NCBI GenBank assembly: GCA_023387735.1 | Contig: JAEWHP010000049.1 | Span: 1-64,000 of the forward strand | Length of the DNA: 64,000 nucleotides | From: Pseudomonadota bacterium | GTDB lineage: Bacteria > Pseudomonadota > Alphaproteobacteria > Rhizobiales > Xanthobacteraceae | Reading direction: 5' to 3' | Shown here: positions 8,503-18,092 of the stretch, piece after piece | Position numbering within the stretch: the stretch's first letter is position 1 | Layout: every line of letters begins with the position of its first letter | Notes under the pieces: model-generated | Database searches by the model: none | Told to the model about the DNA's origin: nothing | What the model saw: the letters and a program-made list of their open reading frames with translations, nothing else | Position numbers and translations under genes: made by a program

Positions 8503-8516
8503 TTGATTTGGATCAA
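8503..8516 (-). promoter_or_regulatory. FixK/FNR-type box upstream of hdeA-like gene
   Basis: The same perfect palindrome TTGATTTGGATCAA as at 2842-2855. It is centred 61 bases upstream of the HdeA-like start, within a 325-base intergenic region (8449-8773) that otherwise holds nothing I can identify. The histidine kinase gene starts 257 bases away on the other side and is less likely to be the target. Confidence 0.7.
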
Positions 8517-8773
8517 GTGCCGGGCGCGGGCAAAAGGCGGCCGCCGCAACGGCGTCGAATATGTGGCGGTTCTGCGGCGAGCGTTCACTTTATGCCACTG
8601 AGACGATTGCGCTCTACCCTATTGAGGCGTTCAATCAGGAGATGTGAGATACGTCCATTCGTAGACGACGCTTGTTCGCGACGCGATCTCAATCGCGCGA
8701 ACCTTCCGTGGGAGTTCTTGAACTTGAATTCGTGAAGCGCAGGAGGGTCGGCGATGCTAACTGACGCAAGCCA

Positions 8774-10393
8774 ATGACGCCCTATCCGACTTCGATCCCG
8801 ACCGGCCTGCCGCCGCGGTACTCGGAGTCCGTGTTCGAAGGCCGGCAGCCGACGCTGCAGCTCATCTACGACACCGCACCGATCGGCCTCGCCTTCCTCT
8901 CTCCCGACTGCCGCTATATCCAGATCAACCAGCGCCTCACCGAAATCTGCGGCATCTCGGTCGAGGATCATCTCGGGCGTTACGTGCGCGACTGCGTGCC
9001 GGCGCTGGCGGACGCGGTCGAAGGCATCGTGGCCTCGATCATGCGCACCGGCGATCCCGTCACCGGCGTCGAAGTCGCTGGCCAGCGCGCCGACCAGACC
9101 GAGGAGCGCTTCTGGGTCACCTACTGGCATCCCCATCGCAACCGTGATGGCGAGATCGTCGGCGTCAACGTCGCCGCAGAAGAAATCACCGAACGCAGGC
9201 GCACCGAGGCGGCGCTTCGGGCCAGCGAACGGCAATTCCACACGCTAGCGCATTCCATCCCGCAACTGGTCTGGATGGCCGATGCCTCGGGCGCGATCTA
9301 CTGGTTCAACAATCACTGGTACGAATACACGGGCCGGCCCGCAGGCGAAATCGATCCCGATGGCTGGCAGGCGGTGCTTGGCGCGCGATGGACGGAAGCG
9401 CTTGCGGAAGGGAGCCCGCTCGACGCGGAGCTTTCGCTGCTCGGCAAGGACGGCATGTACCGTCCGTTCCTGACCCGCGTGGTGCCGCTGCGCAATCCCA
9501 CTGGTGCGGTCTACGGCTGGATCGGCACCCACATCGACATCAGCGAGCGCAAGAGCAACGAGCGCGAACTGCGCAGGGCCAAGGAAGCCGCCGAAGCGGC
9601 GCTGCAGAACCTGCGCGAAACGCAGCATTCGCTGATCGAGGCCGAGAAGCTCGCAGCGCTCGGGCGGCTGGTTGCGGGCGTCGCGCACGAGATCAATAAC
9701 CCGCTCGGCACCGCGCTGACGATCGCCTCCTCAATCGAGGAAAAATGCAGACTGTTCGCAACCCAGGCGGCGCACGGAACGCTGAAGCGCTCCAGCCTGA
9801 ATGAATACGTCGAAGCGGTGCGCGGCGGCTCCATCCAGATCCTGGAGCGCCTCAACCGCGCGGCCGAACTGATCGAGTCGTTCAAGCAGGTCGCCTCCGA
9901 TCAAAACAGCTCCGACCTTCGCGCATTCGACCTTGGCGACCTGACCGAACAGGTCGCGGTGGGGCTGCGCCCGGCGCTGCCGAAGAACATCGTGGCGCTA
10001 CGAGTCAAGAGCGAGCCGAACCTGTCGATGAACAGTTACCCCGGATCGTATGGCCAGGTGCTCACCAGCCTGTTCCTCAATTCGATCGCGCACGCCTATC
10101 CCGATGCCGATGCGGCCGGGTCGATCGACATCACCGTCAGCGCTGCGGGCCCAAATGACGTCGAGATCGTTTTCGCCGACGATGGCTGCGGCATGACTTC
10201 CGATGTCAGGCGGCAGGCGTTCGATCCGTTCTTCACGACGCGACGCCACGCGGGCTGCGCCGGCCTCGGCCTTCACATCGCCTACAGCGTGGTGACGGAT
10301 CGCCTGGGAGGGAGCCTTCGTCTCGCGAGCGAACCGGGCAAGGGAACACAGGTGACGCTCCTGCTTCCGCGTCGCGTGACGGACGGGGCGTGA
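8774..10393 (+). CDS. PAS-domain sensor histidine kinase
   Basis: A 539-residue soluble kinase without membrane segments. There are two PAS domains (about 25-140 and 155-258, each followed by a PAC-like EEITERRR or HIDISERK end), then a coiled linker. The dimerisation/phosphoacceptor helix has H305 in GVAHEINNPLG, followed by an unusually long segment to the ATPase domain. The ATPase domain carries the N box (LNSIAHAY), DDGCGM and GLGLHIAY. A cytoplasmic signal such as redox or oxygen is plausible for PAS sensors, but no heme or flavin ligand pattern is evident. No response regulator is adjacent, making it an orphan kinase. Confidence 0.93.
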   Translation: MTPYPTSIPTGLPPRYSESVFEGRQPTLQLIYDTAPIGLAFLSPDCRYIQINQRLTEICGISVEDHLGRYVRDCVPALADAVEGIVASIMRTGDPVTGVEVAGQRADQTEERFWVTYWHPHRNRDGEIVGVNVAAEEITERRRTEAALRASERQFHTLAHSIPQLVWMADASGAIYWFNNHWYEYTGRPAGEIDPDGWQAVLGARWTEALAEGSPLDAELSLLGKDGMYRPFLTRVVPLRNPTGAVYGWIGTHIDISERKSNERELRRAKEAAEAALQNLRETQHSLIEAEKLAALGRLVAGVAHEINNPLGTALTIASSIEEKCRLFATQAAHGTLKRSSLNEYVEAVRGGSIQILERLNRAAELIESFKQVASDQNSSDLRAFDLGDLTEQVAVGLRPALPKNIVALRVKSEPNLSMNSYPGSYGQVLTSLFLNSIAHAYPDADAAGSIDITVSAAGPNDVEIVFADDGCGMTSDVRRQAFDPFFTTRRHAGCAGLGLHIAYSVVTDRLGGSLRLASEPGKGTQVTLLLPRRVTDGA

Positions 10394-10408
10394 GGGCAGC
10401 GACACCCA

Positions 10409-10795
10409 TTACACCGGATGATGACAGACCGCCTCGATCCGGTTGCCGTCGGGATCCCTGAGGAACGCCGCGTAGTACGACGGGTGATACTGGCGCAGAC
10501 CCGGCGCCCCCTCGCTGATGCCGCCGGCGGCAATGCCGGCGCCCCAGAACGCGTCCACCTGATTCCGCCGCTCGGCCTTGAAGCACCAATGCCGGCCGAA
10601 CGCGTCCTCCGCCCTCACGCCCTTGCGGATCGAGAGATAGACCCGGTCCGGATGATCCGGCCGCGCCCGCTCGCCGTAACCGAGCCAGTCGTCGCGGCTG
10701 CCGACCTTGACGACGTCGAGCGCCTTCATGATCGCATCGTAGAACCGCTCGGCCCGGTGCATGTCTGAAACCGTGATGGAAACGTGATCCAGCAT
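10409..10795 (-). CDS. VOC family (glyoxalase-like) protein
   Basis: A 128-residue protein of the vicinal-oxygen-chelate superfamily. It has MLDHVSITVSDMHRAERFYD at the start, HWCFKAE in the middle and FLRDPDGNRIEAVCH at the end, giving the usual metal-ligand positions (H4, H68-region, E/H near the end). The family covers glyoxalase I, dioxygenases and antibiotic-binding proteins, so the reaction cannot be named. The ATG at 10795 is preceded by AGAGAG and matches the family start. The longer open frame to 10849 adds only arginine-rich residues. Confidence 0.85.
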   Translation of the reverse strand: MLDHVSITVSDMHRAERFYDAIMKALDVVKVGSRDDWLGYGERARPDHPDRVYLSIRKGVRAEDAFGRHWCFKAERRNQVDAFWGAGIAAGGISEGAPGLRQYHPSYYAAFLRDPDGNRIEAVCHHPV

Positions 10796-10845
10796 CGATG
10801 GCTCTCTGCGGTTGAAACGCAATTCGCTGAAGTGGCATCGTCGCC

Positions 10846-10955
10846 GCATGGTTCGAGACGCGCGGCGTTGCCGCGCTCCTCACCATGAGGTCGAGCACTT
10901 GAGCTATCGGACCTCATCCTGAGGAGGCCGCAAGGCGGCCGTCTCGATGATGAAG
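10846..10955. repeat. REP-like inverted repeat
   Basis: This region between the VOC gene and valS has two arms in opposite orientation. One reads GGTTCGAGACGCGCGG through CTCCTCACCATGAGG; the other reads CCTCATCCTGAGGAGG through GGCGGCCGTCTCGATGATG. The paired CCTCATCCTGAGGAG/TCTCGA halves are typical of bradyrhizobial REP-type dispersed repeats. It lies at the 3' ends of both flanking leftward genes, a usual place for such elements. Confidence 0.65.
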
Positions 10956-10971
10956 CCTGAACCGAAAAACT

Positions 10972-13839
10972 CTACGACGCGTTCTTCAGCCGTTCCAGCG
11001 CTTCCTGCAGCTTCGTCTTTCGAGCCACCGCCGCTTCGCGCTTTTCCTTTTCCTCCTCGACGATCTCCTCGGGCGCATTCGCCACGAATTTCTCGTTGGA
11101 GAGCTTGGCGTCCACCCGCTTGATGTCGGCCTCGGCCTTGACGATTTCCTTGTCCAGCCGGGCCCTTTCCGCCGACAGGTCGATCACGCCCTTGAGCGGC
11201 AGCGCCACGACTTCGCCGCGCACCAGGAGTTGCACCGCGCCTTCCGGCGGCCGGTCGGCAAAGGAAATATCCGCCAGGCGCGCCAGCCGCTTCACGGTGT
11301 CGCTCCAGCGCTGCGCGCGCTCTTTTGTTTCGGTCGAGGCGCCCGACAACACCAGCGGGATCAGCGTCGCCGGCGGAATGTTCATCTCCGAACGGACCGA
11401 GCGGATGGCGGTGACGAGATCGACCACCCAGCCGATTTCGGCTTCGGCCGCGGGGTCACTGAAACCCTCGACCTCGAGTGCGACCATGACCGGCGCGATC
11501 AGCGGATCGCCAGGTCCCGCCAACGCCATTGTAGCAATCTGTTCTGTGGTGACCACGGTTGGCTTCCGTGGCCATTCGGCCAGCACCAGCAGGCCGTTGC
11601 GCGCGGCGGTGACCGCCCAGAGCTCCTCGGTGATGAACGGCATGAACGGATGCAGCAGCTTGAGGATCTCGTCGCGCGCCCAGGCGACCATGGCGCGGGT
11701 CTCGGCCTTCGCCGCCCCCTCCTCGCCCATCAGCACGGGCTTTGCGAGTTCGAGATACCAGTCGCAGTAGACGTTCCAGACGAAGCGATAGATCGCGTTG
11801 GACGCATCGTTGAAGCGATAGTCCTCGATCGCCTCGGTGACTTCCCGCGTGGCGCGCGAGGTCTCATGCGCGATCCAGCGATTCAGGACCTCGCTGGCGT
11901 TTTCCGGTTCGAACCCCGCAGGCAGCGCGCAGCCGTTCATCTCGGCGAAGCGGCAGGCGTTCCACAGCTTGGTCGCGAAATTGCGGTTGGTCTCGACGAG
12001 CTGCGGCGAAAGCTTGATGTCGTGGCTGTGCGCCGCGCCGCGCGCCAGCGCAAAGCGCAACGCGTCCGCACCGAAATCGTCGATGACCCCGAGGGGATCG
12101 ATGACGTTGCCTTTCGACTTCGACATCTTGGCGCCCTTCTCGTCGCGAACCAGGCGGTGGATGTAGACCGTCGAGAACGGCGCCTCCTTCATGAAGTGGA
12201 TGCCCATCATCATCATCCGGGCGACCCAGAAGAAGATAATGTCCCATCCCGTCACGAGGACGTTGGTCGGGTAGTAGCGCTTCACGTCCGAGGTGTCATC
12301 GGGCCAGCCCAGCGTCGAGAACGGCCAGAGACCTGAGGAGAACCAGGTGTCGAGCACATCCTCGTCGCGGGTGATGAAGCCCTCGCGCTTCGCAGGATCT
12401 TCTGCCATCGCCTGGCCCTGCTCGGGCGTGATGACTTCCTGTTCGACGTAATAGCCGAGCGCGTTGCCGACGGCTTCCTCTTCGGTCTCGGCGACGAAAA
12501 CCTTGCCGTCAGGCCCGTACCATGCCGGGATCTGATGGCCCCACCAGAGCTGGCGCGAGATGCACCAGGGCTGGATGTTCTCCATCCATTCGAAATAGGT
12601 CTTTTCCCAGTTCTTCGGCACGAACGTGGTCGCGCCCGAGCGCACCGCCGCGATCGCCGGCTGCGCCATGGTCGCGGCGTCGACGTACCACTGGTCGGTC
12701 AGATAGGGCTCGATGACCACGCCGGAGCGGTCGCCATGCGGCACCATGTGCGTGTTCGGTTCGATCCGTTCCAGGAAACCGAAGTCTTCGAGCCGCGCGA
12801 CGATCCTCTTGCGCGCGGCGAAGCGGTCGACATTGTTGAATTCCTCTGCGAACTGGCTCGCGCCTTCCGGCAGGCCGCGCAGGTAATCCTCGTTGTCGAT
12901 GAGCGCGAGCGCCCCTTCGCGGTCGAACACGTTGATCTGCGGCAGGCCATGCCGCTTGCCGACCTCGAAGTCGTTGAAATCGTGCGCCGGCGTGATTTTC
13001 ACCGCGCCGGATCCCTTCTCGGGATCGGCGTAGTCGTCGCCGACGATCGGAATGCGGCGGCCGACCAGCGGCAGGATCACGTGCTGGCCGATCAGGTGGC
13101 CGATGTTTTCGTTGTCCGGATGGATCGCGACGGCGGTATCGCCCAGCATCGTCTCGGGCCGCGTCGTCGCCACGACGACGAACGTCGAGGGATCGTCGGG
13201 ACTGAAGGTCTTGCCTTCGATCGGATAGCGCAAATACCAAAGGCTGCCCTTGACCTCGACCTGCTGCACCTCGAGGTCGGAGATCGCGGTGAGCAGTTTC
13301 GGGTCCCAGTTGACCAGCCGCTTGTCCTTGTAGATCAGGCCTTCGCGGTGCAGTTCGACGAACACTTTCACGACGGCGCGGGAGAGACCTTCGTCCATCG
13401 TGAAGCGCTCGCGCGACCAGTCGCAGGAGGCGCCAAGGCGCTTCAACTGATTGACGATGACGCCGCCGCTCTCCGCCTTCCACTGCCAGACGCGCTCGAG
13501 GAATTTGGCGCGGCCCATGTCGCGGCGGCCGGGCTCCTGCCGCTCCATCAACTGCCGCTCGACGACCATCTGGGTGGCGATGCCGGCATGATCGGTGCCG
13601 GGCTGCCACAGAACGTCGCGGCCCCGCATCCGCTCGAAACGGCAGAGAATGTCCTGCAGCGTGTTGTTGAGCGCATGGCCCATGTGCAGCGAGCCCGTCA
13701 CGTTCGGCGGCGGGATCACGATGGTGAAGGGGGCAGCGTCATGCCGCTCCGGGCGGCCGGCCTTGAACGCCCCGCTCTCCTCCCAGATCCGGGACATGCG
13801 GCTTTCGATATCGGCGGGCTGGTAATTTTTCTCGATCAT
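10972..13839 (-). CDS. valS: Valyl-tRNA synthetase
   Basis: A class I aminoacyl-tRNA synthetase charging tRNA-Val in the cytosol. It has the HIGH-type motif PPNVTGSLHMGH near residue 45, the large editing (CP1) insertion, KMSKSKGNVIDP as the second signature, an anticodon-binding helical domain, and the C-terminal coiled coil (LDKEIVKAEADIKRVDAKL) characteristic of ValRS. I choose the ATG at 13839 giving 955 residues (MIEKNYQPADIESR); the frame extends 25 codons further with no family similarity. It lies downstream of popZ on the same strand, as in other Rhizobiales. Confidence 0.98.
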   Translation of the reverse strand: MIEKNYQPADIESRMSRIWEESGAFKAGRPERHDAAPFTIVIPPPNVTGSLHMGHALNNTLQDILCRFERMRGRDVLWQPGTDHAGIATQMVVERQLMERQEPGRRDMGRAKFLERVWQWKAESGGVIVNQLKRLGASCDWSRERFTMDEGLSRAVVKVFVELHREGLIYKDKRLVNWDPKLLTAISDLEVQQVEVKGSLWYLRYPIEGKTFSPDDPSTFVVVATTRPETMLGDTAVAIHPDNENIGHLIGQHVILPLVGRRIPIVGDDYADPEKGSGAVKITPAHDFNDFEVGKRHGLPQINVFDREGALALIDNEDYLRGLPEGASQFAEEFNNVDRFAARKRIVARLEDFGFLERIEPNTHMVPHGDRSGVVIEPYLTDQWYVDAATMAQPAIAAVRSGATTFVPKNWEKTYFEWMENIQPWCISRQLWWGHQIPAWYGPDGKVFVAETEEEAVGNALGYYVEQEVITPEQGQAMAEDPAKREGFITRDEDVLDTWFSSGLWPFSTLGWPDDTSDVKRYYPTNVLVTGWDIIFFWVARMMMMGIHFMKEAPFSTVYIHRLVRDEKGAKMSKSKGNVIDPLGVIDDFGADALRFALARGAAHSHDIKLSPQLVETNRNFATKLWNACRFAEMNGCALPAGFEPENASEVLNRWIAHETSRATREVTEAIEDYRFNDASNAIYRFVWNVYCDWYLELAKPVLMGEEGAAKAETRAMVAWARDEILKLLHPFMPFITEELWAVTAARNGLLVLAEWPRKPTVVTTEQIATMALAGPGDPLIAPVMVALEVEGFSDPAAEAEIGWVVDLVTAIRSVRSEMNIPPATLIPLVLSGASTETKERAQRWSDTVKRLARLADISFADRPPEGAVQLLVRGEVVALPLKGVIDLSAERARLDKEIVKAEADIKRVDAKLSNEKFVANAPEEIVEEEKEKREAAVARKTKLQEALERLKNAS

Positions 13840-14100
13840 GACGGTGCAATTTTGGGAGTGCGGGAGCGTTTTCGGGCAAACTACTCGTTGGTTCGCCGGA
13901 GGAAAACGCATCAAAACAACGAACCAGTGCCAGGTCCTGACGCGATCGGGGCCGGGCGGTCCCCTAGAAAGCCGCCACAGCGCCGCAAGTCAACCTGACA
14001 AGTCGGCCCCAGGCGGCGGAAGCGCCGCGATCACGCCGTTGGGATGTCGGTATCAAGATGGTCCGCCACCCGCCGAGGCAGCCCGGCGCGTGCCTGAGCG

Positions 14101-14793
14101 CTAGCGTCCGCGGGAAACCCGCTCGATTTCGGCCTTGACGATCCGCTCCACGAGTCCGGGCAGGTTGTCATCGAGCCAGGATTTCAGCATCGGCCGCAGC
14201 ATTTCCTTGACCAGGTCTTCCAGCGTCCGCGCATTGTTGCTGAGCACGGTATTGGCCAGCGAGTTGAAGGCGGACTCGACGGCGGAGACGGTCGAGCGCG
14301 ACAGTATCTGCTGTACCGGCGCCGGCTCGCTCTGGATCGGAGGCGGCTCATAGGCCGGCTGCCGTGCCTTTGGCGAGGTGAACTCGATGTCATCAGCGGG
14401 CTCGATCTTGTTGAACGCCGCCGCCGGCGGCGGCAGCGCCATCTCGTCGGTGAGTTCGAACACGTCGGGTTCTGGCTCGGGTTGCGCGGGCCTGATGTCG
14501 GCTTCGGGCGTTGCCGCATCGAGGCTCGCGAGCATCGCGTCGATGTCGTCCTGATTGTTGCTGGCGGCGGCAGGCTCTGGCGCCGGGGGCGGTGGTGCGG
14601 GCTTGGGAGCGACCGGCTTCGGCGCCGGCGCGATCGCCGACGGCGGGATGTCCTTCATCACGGGCTTTGCCGGAGCTTCCGCCTTGGCGCCCGCCGCAGC
14701 AGCCGGCTTGGCCTCGTCGTCGGCGATGATGCGACGGATCGACGCCAGAATTTCCTCCATCGAGGGCTCTTGGACCTTTGCAGGCTGCGTCAT
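14101..14793 (-). CDS. popZ: Polar organising protein PopZ (DUF2497)
   Basis: A 230-residue protein. It has the conserved N-terminal helix SMEEILASIRRIIADD, a long Pro/Ala/Glu-rich disordered middle (about 30-150), and a C-terminal helical region ending LEDLVKEMLRPMLKSWLDDN and IVKAEIERVSRGR. In Caulobacter PopZ forms a polar matrix that anchors the chromosome centromere and recruits cell-cycle kinases; rhizobial PopZ marks growing poles. The ATG at 14793 has GGAG just upstream; the GTG at 14805 is an alternative. The position directly upstream of valS is the usual one in alphaproteobacteria. Confidence 0.93.
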   Translation of the reverse strand: MTQPAKVQEPSMEEILASIRRIIADDEAKPAAAAGAKAEAPAKPVMKDIPPSAIAPAPKPVAPKPAPPPPAPEPAAASNNQDDIDAMLASLDAATPEADIRPAQPEPEPDVFELTDEMALPPPAAAFNKIEPADDIEFTSPKARQPAYEPPPIQSEPAPVQQILSRSTVSAVESAFNSLANTVLSNNARTLEDLVKEMLRPMLKSWLDDNLPGLVERIVKAEIERVSRGR

Positions 14794-15106
14794 CTCCGAC
14801 TCCACATCGAAACCATCTTATCTACACCAAGCCATGGGGGAATCGCCGGTTCCGAATCTGCAGGCCGGGATTTTCATCGCACCAGCCCGACTTGTCCCCA
14901 GATCAGGCCCGCTCGATGCATCGCGCGGGCCCCCGCCCCCCATGGCGACCAGCGCGGCTGTGAGACGCAACAACGCCAGCCACGAATCGCTCAGCTCACC
15001 ACAACAACGGTACGTCATGGCTACAATTGATTGCAAGCAAAGCGCCCGGCGCAAGCGGCGCCGGGCGACAACTTTCACGCCAAATGCGTGGCGGTAAATT
15101 CAGATA
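14794..15106. other. Intergenic region between tolC and popZ
   Basis: About 310 bases with no supportable gene. The only clear content is the tolC terminator hairpin at 15043-15067. The popZ promoter should lie here, but no convincing -35/-10 pair is visible. Confidence 0.5.
15043..15067 (-). terminator. Intrinsic terminator of tolC
   Basis: A perfect 10-base-pair GC stem (CGCCCGGCGC with its complement) around a 5-base loop, starting 39 bases beyond the tolC stop. On the minus strand it is followed by CTTTGCTTG, a weak T tract. Confidence 0.65.
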
Positions 15107-16531
15107 TCAGCGGCCGTCAGGCGTGCGAACGCCAACCCAGCTGTCGCGCACCTGGTGATAGTGCACGCTCGGATCGTAGACTGCCGTCGGCAGGTTCATC
15201 ACCTGCGGCGACAGCCGTCCCACCGTGTTCAACACGGAATAGGACGCCACCACGCGATCATGCTGTGCCGTGACGAGCGCGACGCGCGCGTTGACCAGCG
15301 CCTGCTGCGCGTTCAGCACGTCGAGCGTGGTGCGCTGTCCGGCCTTGGCTTCCTCGCGCACACCGTTCAGCGCGATCTCCGACGCGGCCACCTGCGACTG
15401 CGCGGATGCGACCTGCGCCTTGCCGGCCTGAAGCTGTCCCCATGCGGTGACGACGTTGGCGCGGGTCTGATCCCTCGTCTGTTCGAGGACGAGGCGTTGC
15501 TGCGCCAGCGTTTCCTTGGACTGGCGGATCAGCGAATATTCCGCACCGCCCTGATAGATCGGCACCTGAAGCTGCGCCGTCGCCGACGCACCGAACGACC
15601 GCTGCAGCGTCATGGTCGATTCATAGGACTGCTGCACGGCGGCCTGCAACGTCACCGTCGGCAACAGCGCGCCTTCAGCGACCTTGACCTGCAGATAGCT
15701 GACGTCGATGCCGAACATCGATGCCGTGACGTTGGGATTCTGCGTCAGGCCGAGTTCCACCGAAGCCGCCAGCGTCGCCGGCAAATAGCGATCGACCGGC
15801 GAACCCGGCGCAAGATTTTGCGGCTCGTTGCCGATGATGCGGCGGAAGTTCGACCGCGTCGTGTTCAAATTGGCTTCCGCCGTCAGCAACTGCGTCTTGC
15901 CGGCGGCGAGCTGCGCCTCCGACTGCGCCACGTCGGTGCGCGTTACTTCGCCGACATTGAAGCGGTCGCGCGTTTGCTTCAGCGTCTGCTCGAGCACGCG
16001 CACGTTGCTCTTTTGCACTTCGACGATGGCGGAGTCGCGCAGATAGTCCATGTAGATCGTGGCGGCCTGAAGCAGCACGGTCTGCTCGAGCACCCGCAAC
16101 GCTTCGCGCGCGCCCGAAACCTGGCTTTCCGCCGCCCGGGTCCTGTTCGCGGTCTGCTGGCCGTTGAAGAGGGTCTGTGAGACGGTGGCACCGACGCTGC
16201 GCGGCGCATTGGCGCCGTGGATGCCGGTGCGTACCAGCGTGTTGTCGTTGCCGCCCTGGGTGCTCAGCGTATCGGTGTATTGATAGCCGGCGCTCGCGGT
16301 GACCGCGACCCTCGGGCGATAGCCGGACAGCGCCTGCGGCACGTTTTCGTCGGTGAAGCGAACCTGCGCGCGCTGCGCGTTAAGCTGCGGATTGTTCTGA
16401 TAGGCGCGCACCAACGCTGCCTCGATCGTGTCGGCCAGTGCGGGCGCCGTCCCCACGAAAGCCAACAGAAGGGCCGAAGCCGCAGCTCCGGTAAATGCCT
16501 TCACCCCACGCATCCCAGAAAATCCATTCAT
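15107..16531 (-). CDS. tolC: TolC family outer-membrane channel
   Basis: A 474-residue outer-membrane factor with a cleavable signal peptide (about 1-33, ending ALA before DT). Two TolC-type repeats follow: AYQNNPQLNAQRAQ and the matching EVTRTDVAQSEAQL and TTLDVLNAQQALVNARVALVTAQHD stretches that form the periplasmic alpha barrel. It is expected to serve type I secretion and efflux pumps as a trimeric exit duct. It is preceded by pcm on the same strand (241 bases apart) and followed by popZ-valS. No inner-membrane partner is adjacent, unlike the separate OprM-type gene at 34.5-36 kb, so it is probably the general TolC. Confidence 0.93.
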   Translation of the reverse strand: MNGFSGMRGVKAFTGAAASALLLAFVGTAPALADTIEAALVRAYQNNPQLNAQRAQVRFTDENVPQALSGYRPRVAVTASAGYQYTDTLSTQGGNDNTLVRTGIHGANAPRSVGATVSQTLFNGQQTANRTRAAESQVSGAREALRVLEQTVLLQAATIYMDYLRDSAIVEVQKSNVRVLEQTLKQTRDRFNVGEVTRTDVAQSEAQLAAGKTQLLTAEANLNTTRSNFRRIIGNEPQNLAPGSPVDRYLPATLAASVELGLTQNPNVTASMFGIDVSYLQVKVAEGALLPTVTLQAAVQQSYESTMTLQRSFGASATAQLQVPIYQGGAEYSLIRQSKETLAQQRLVLEQTRDQTRANVVTAWGQLQAGKAQVASAQSQVAASEIALNGVREEAKAGQRTTLDVLNAQQALVNARVALVTAQHDRVVASYSVLNTVGRLSPQVMNLPTAVYDPSVHYHQVRDSWVGVRTPDGR

Positions 16532-16772
16532 CTATGCGCCGGTCCATGATCAGGGAAACATGAAAGATCCCAAGGAAACATGAATCGAACGTCACTTTCA
16601 CTCGAAGTGAGTCCCGGCTCACCATATTCCGCACCTGCGCAAGACGGAACCACCCAAGCAGGCCACCCCCGTCGAAACTCTGCACGTGGGGCAATCGGGC
16701 CACACTTCTGATTCCGAATGGGATTTAGCTGGCCGGCACAGGCGATTGTTGGGCGTGGCAAAGGCCGAAAGG

Positions 16773-17432
16773 CTAGAAAACGAAGGCCGGAACGCGTTCC
16801 ATGCCGGGCAACACAGGGGCGGCGGCGTCGAACAGGGTCCGGTGGCCGAAATCGCCATGCGAGCGGGTCACGAGCATCGCCCGTGCCGGCTGCGAGGCCG
16901 CGAAGACGCCAACCAGCCGGCCACCGTCGCGCAACTGCCCATAAAGCCGTTCCGGCACGACCTCGGTCGCGCCGTTCAGGACGATGACATCGTAGGGCGC
17001 GTCGGCCGGGTCTCCATCGGCCGCGGCCGCGGTCCGGACAATGGCTTTCTCGCCGGCCAGAAGGGCCTTTGCCTTGGTCGCCAGCGCCGGATCGCTCTCC
17101 GTCGCCGTCACCAGGGGGCCAACGAATCTGGCAATCACGGCAGCGGCATAGCCGGTGGCGCAGCCGACCACGAGCACCCGGTCGGTCTCCTTGATATCGG
17201 CTGCCTGCAGCATTTTGGCCAGCACCGCCGGCTTGAGCAGGAACCGCCCGGCCGACCCGCCCTCACCGACATCCAGATCGAGGTCCAGATAGGCCAGTGC
17301 CTGCTTGTTTCCGGGAACGAACGCCTCGCGCGGCACCGCCAGCATGGCATCTAGGATGCGGATATCGGTCACGTCGCTCGGACGCACCTGACCATCGACC
17401 ATTTTTTGGCGCGCGGTCGCAAAACCGGACAT
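16773..17432 (-). CDS. pcm: Protein-L-isoaspartate O-methyltransferase family protein
   Basis: A 219-residue Rossmann methyltransferase of the PCMT family, which repairs isoaspartyl damage in proteins using SAM. It has MVDGQVRPSDVTD near the N-terminus, the SAM motif VLVVGCATGYAAAVIA and DAPYDVIVLNGATEVVP. It is a known neighbour of tolC in Rhizobiales. The usual DDG/GSGYQAA signature of classical Pcm is replaced by GCATGYAA, so repair activity is likely but not assured. The ATG at 17432 (AGGG upstream) matches family starts; an in-frame ATG at 17453 lacks a ribosome site. Confidence 0.85.
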   Translation of the reverse strand: MSGFATARQKMVDGQVRPSDVTDIRILDAMLAVPREAFVPGNKQALAYLDLDLDVGEGGSAGRFLLKPAVLAKMLQAADIKETDRVLVVGCATGYAAAVIARFVGPLVTATESDPALATKAKALLAGEKAIVRTAAAADGDPADAPYDVIVLNGATEVVPERLYGQLRDGGRLVGVFAASQPARAMLVTRSHGDFGHRTLFDAAAPVLPGMERVPAFVF

Positions 17433-17567
17433 AGGCGGAGACCCTGAAATCATGCGGCGTTGCCGCCGGGAGAGCTGAAACCGGGGTCATCTTTGGTACA
17501 AGCTCCGGCAAAACGCAACACGCCGAAGCCGGCGGCCGGATCGACTGAGGGACTGTGGAAAAGCCGC

Positions 17568-17747
17568 CTACTCGATGGTGACGGCGAGCCGTCCGATCAG
17601 CCGCGCGACCTCGTCCAGATGTCCGGCATCGTGCTCCTTGATGGCCTGCGCCAGCCGAGCCAGACACTCCTCGTCGCTCATGGCGGGAACGTCGGTCGGC
17701 ACGATCGAAGGCACCGCGTTATTCAGTTCGGTTGCATTGGCTGGCAT
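17568..17747 (-). CDS. Small hypothetical protein
   Basis: A 59-residue acidic protein (MPANATELNN to RLAVTIE) with GGGAGC 7 bases before the ATG. The C-terminal half from DEECLARLAQ is a predicted amphipathic helix pair. It has no recognised domain. It sits alone between pcm and tRNA-Asn. The ribosome site and codon bias support it moderately. Confidence 0.5.
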   Translation of the reverse strand: MPANATELNNAVPSIVPTDVPAMSDEECLARLAQAIKEHDAGHLDEVARLIGRLAVTIE

Positions 17748-18017
17748 CGAATCAGCTCCCATGAAACCCGGCCCCACCGAGATTTCCGCCCGATTGGGTC
17801 GAATTGGCGGCCCAATCCCTCACGCCAGCGGATAACAGGAATGCGTCGGCGAGGTTCCAGCCGCCCTTTCAGTAGCGCAGAAAAGCAAGGCAAGGCCTTG
17901 TGACGCGGAGGCTTTTCCGGATCCGCTGCAGGTAAAGGCCGAACCAGACATTTGGTCCTTTGCAAGCCCGGAAGGCTTTGTTATACGCTGCCCGCTCGCG
18001 AACCTTCGTTCGCCTAT

Positions 18018-18092
18018 TCCTCGGTAGCTCAGCGGTAGAGCATTCGACTGTTAATCGAATGGTCGCTGGTTCGAATCCAGCCCGGGGAGCCA
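18018..18092 (+). tRNA. tRNA-Asn (anticodon GTT)
   Basis: A 75-base cloverleaf with encoded CCA. The acceptor TCCTCGG pairs with CCGGGGA, the D arm contains AGCTCAGCGGTAGAGC, the anticodon stem-loop is TTCGACTGTTAATCGAA with GTT at 18050-18052, and the T arm is CTGGTTCGAATCCAG. No integrase is next to it. Confidence 0.97.

Noticed and set aside
12535..13998. 487-codon open frame antisense to valS
   Set aside because: Shadow of valS; no family motif.
14101..14793. Reading the Pro/Ala-rich PopZ middle as low-complexity noise
   Set aside because: Both conserved PopZ ends and the gene order next to valS are present, so it is a real gene.
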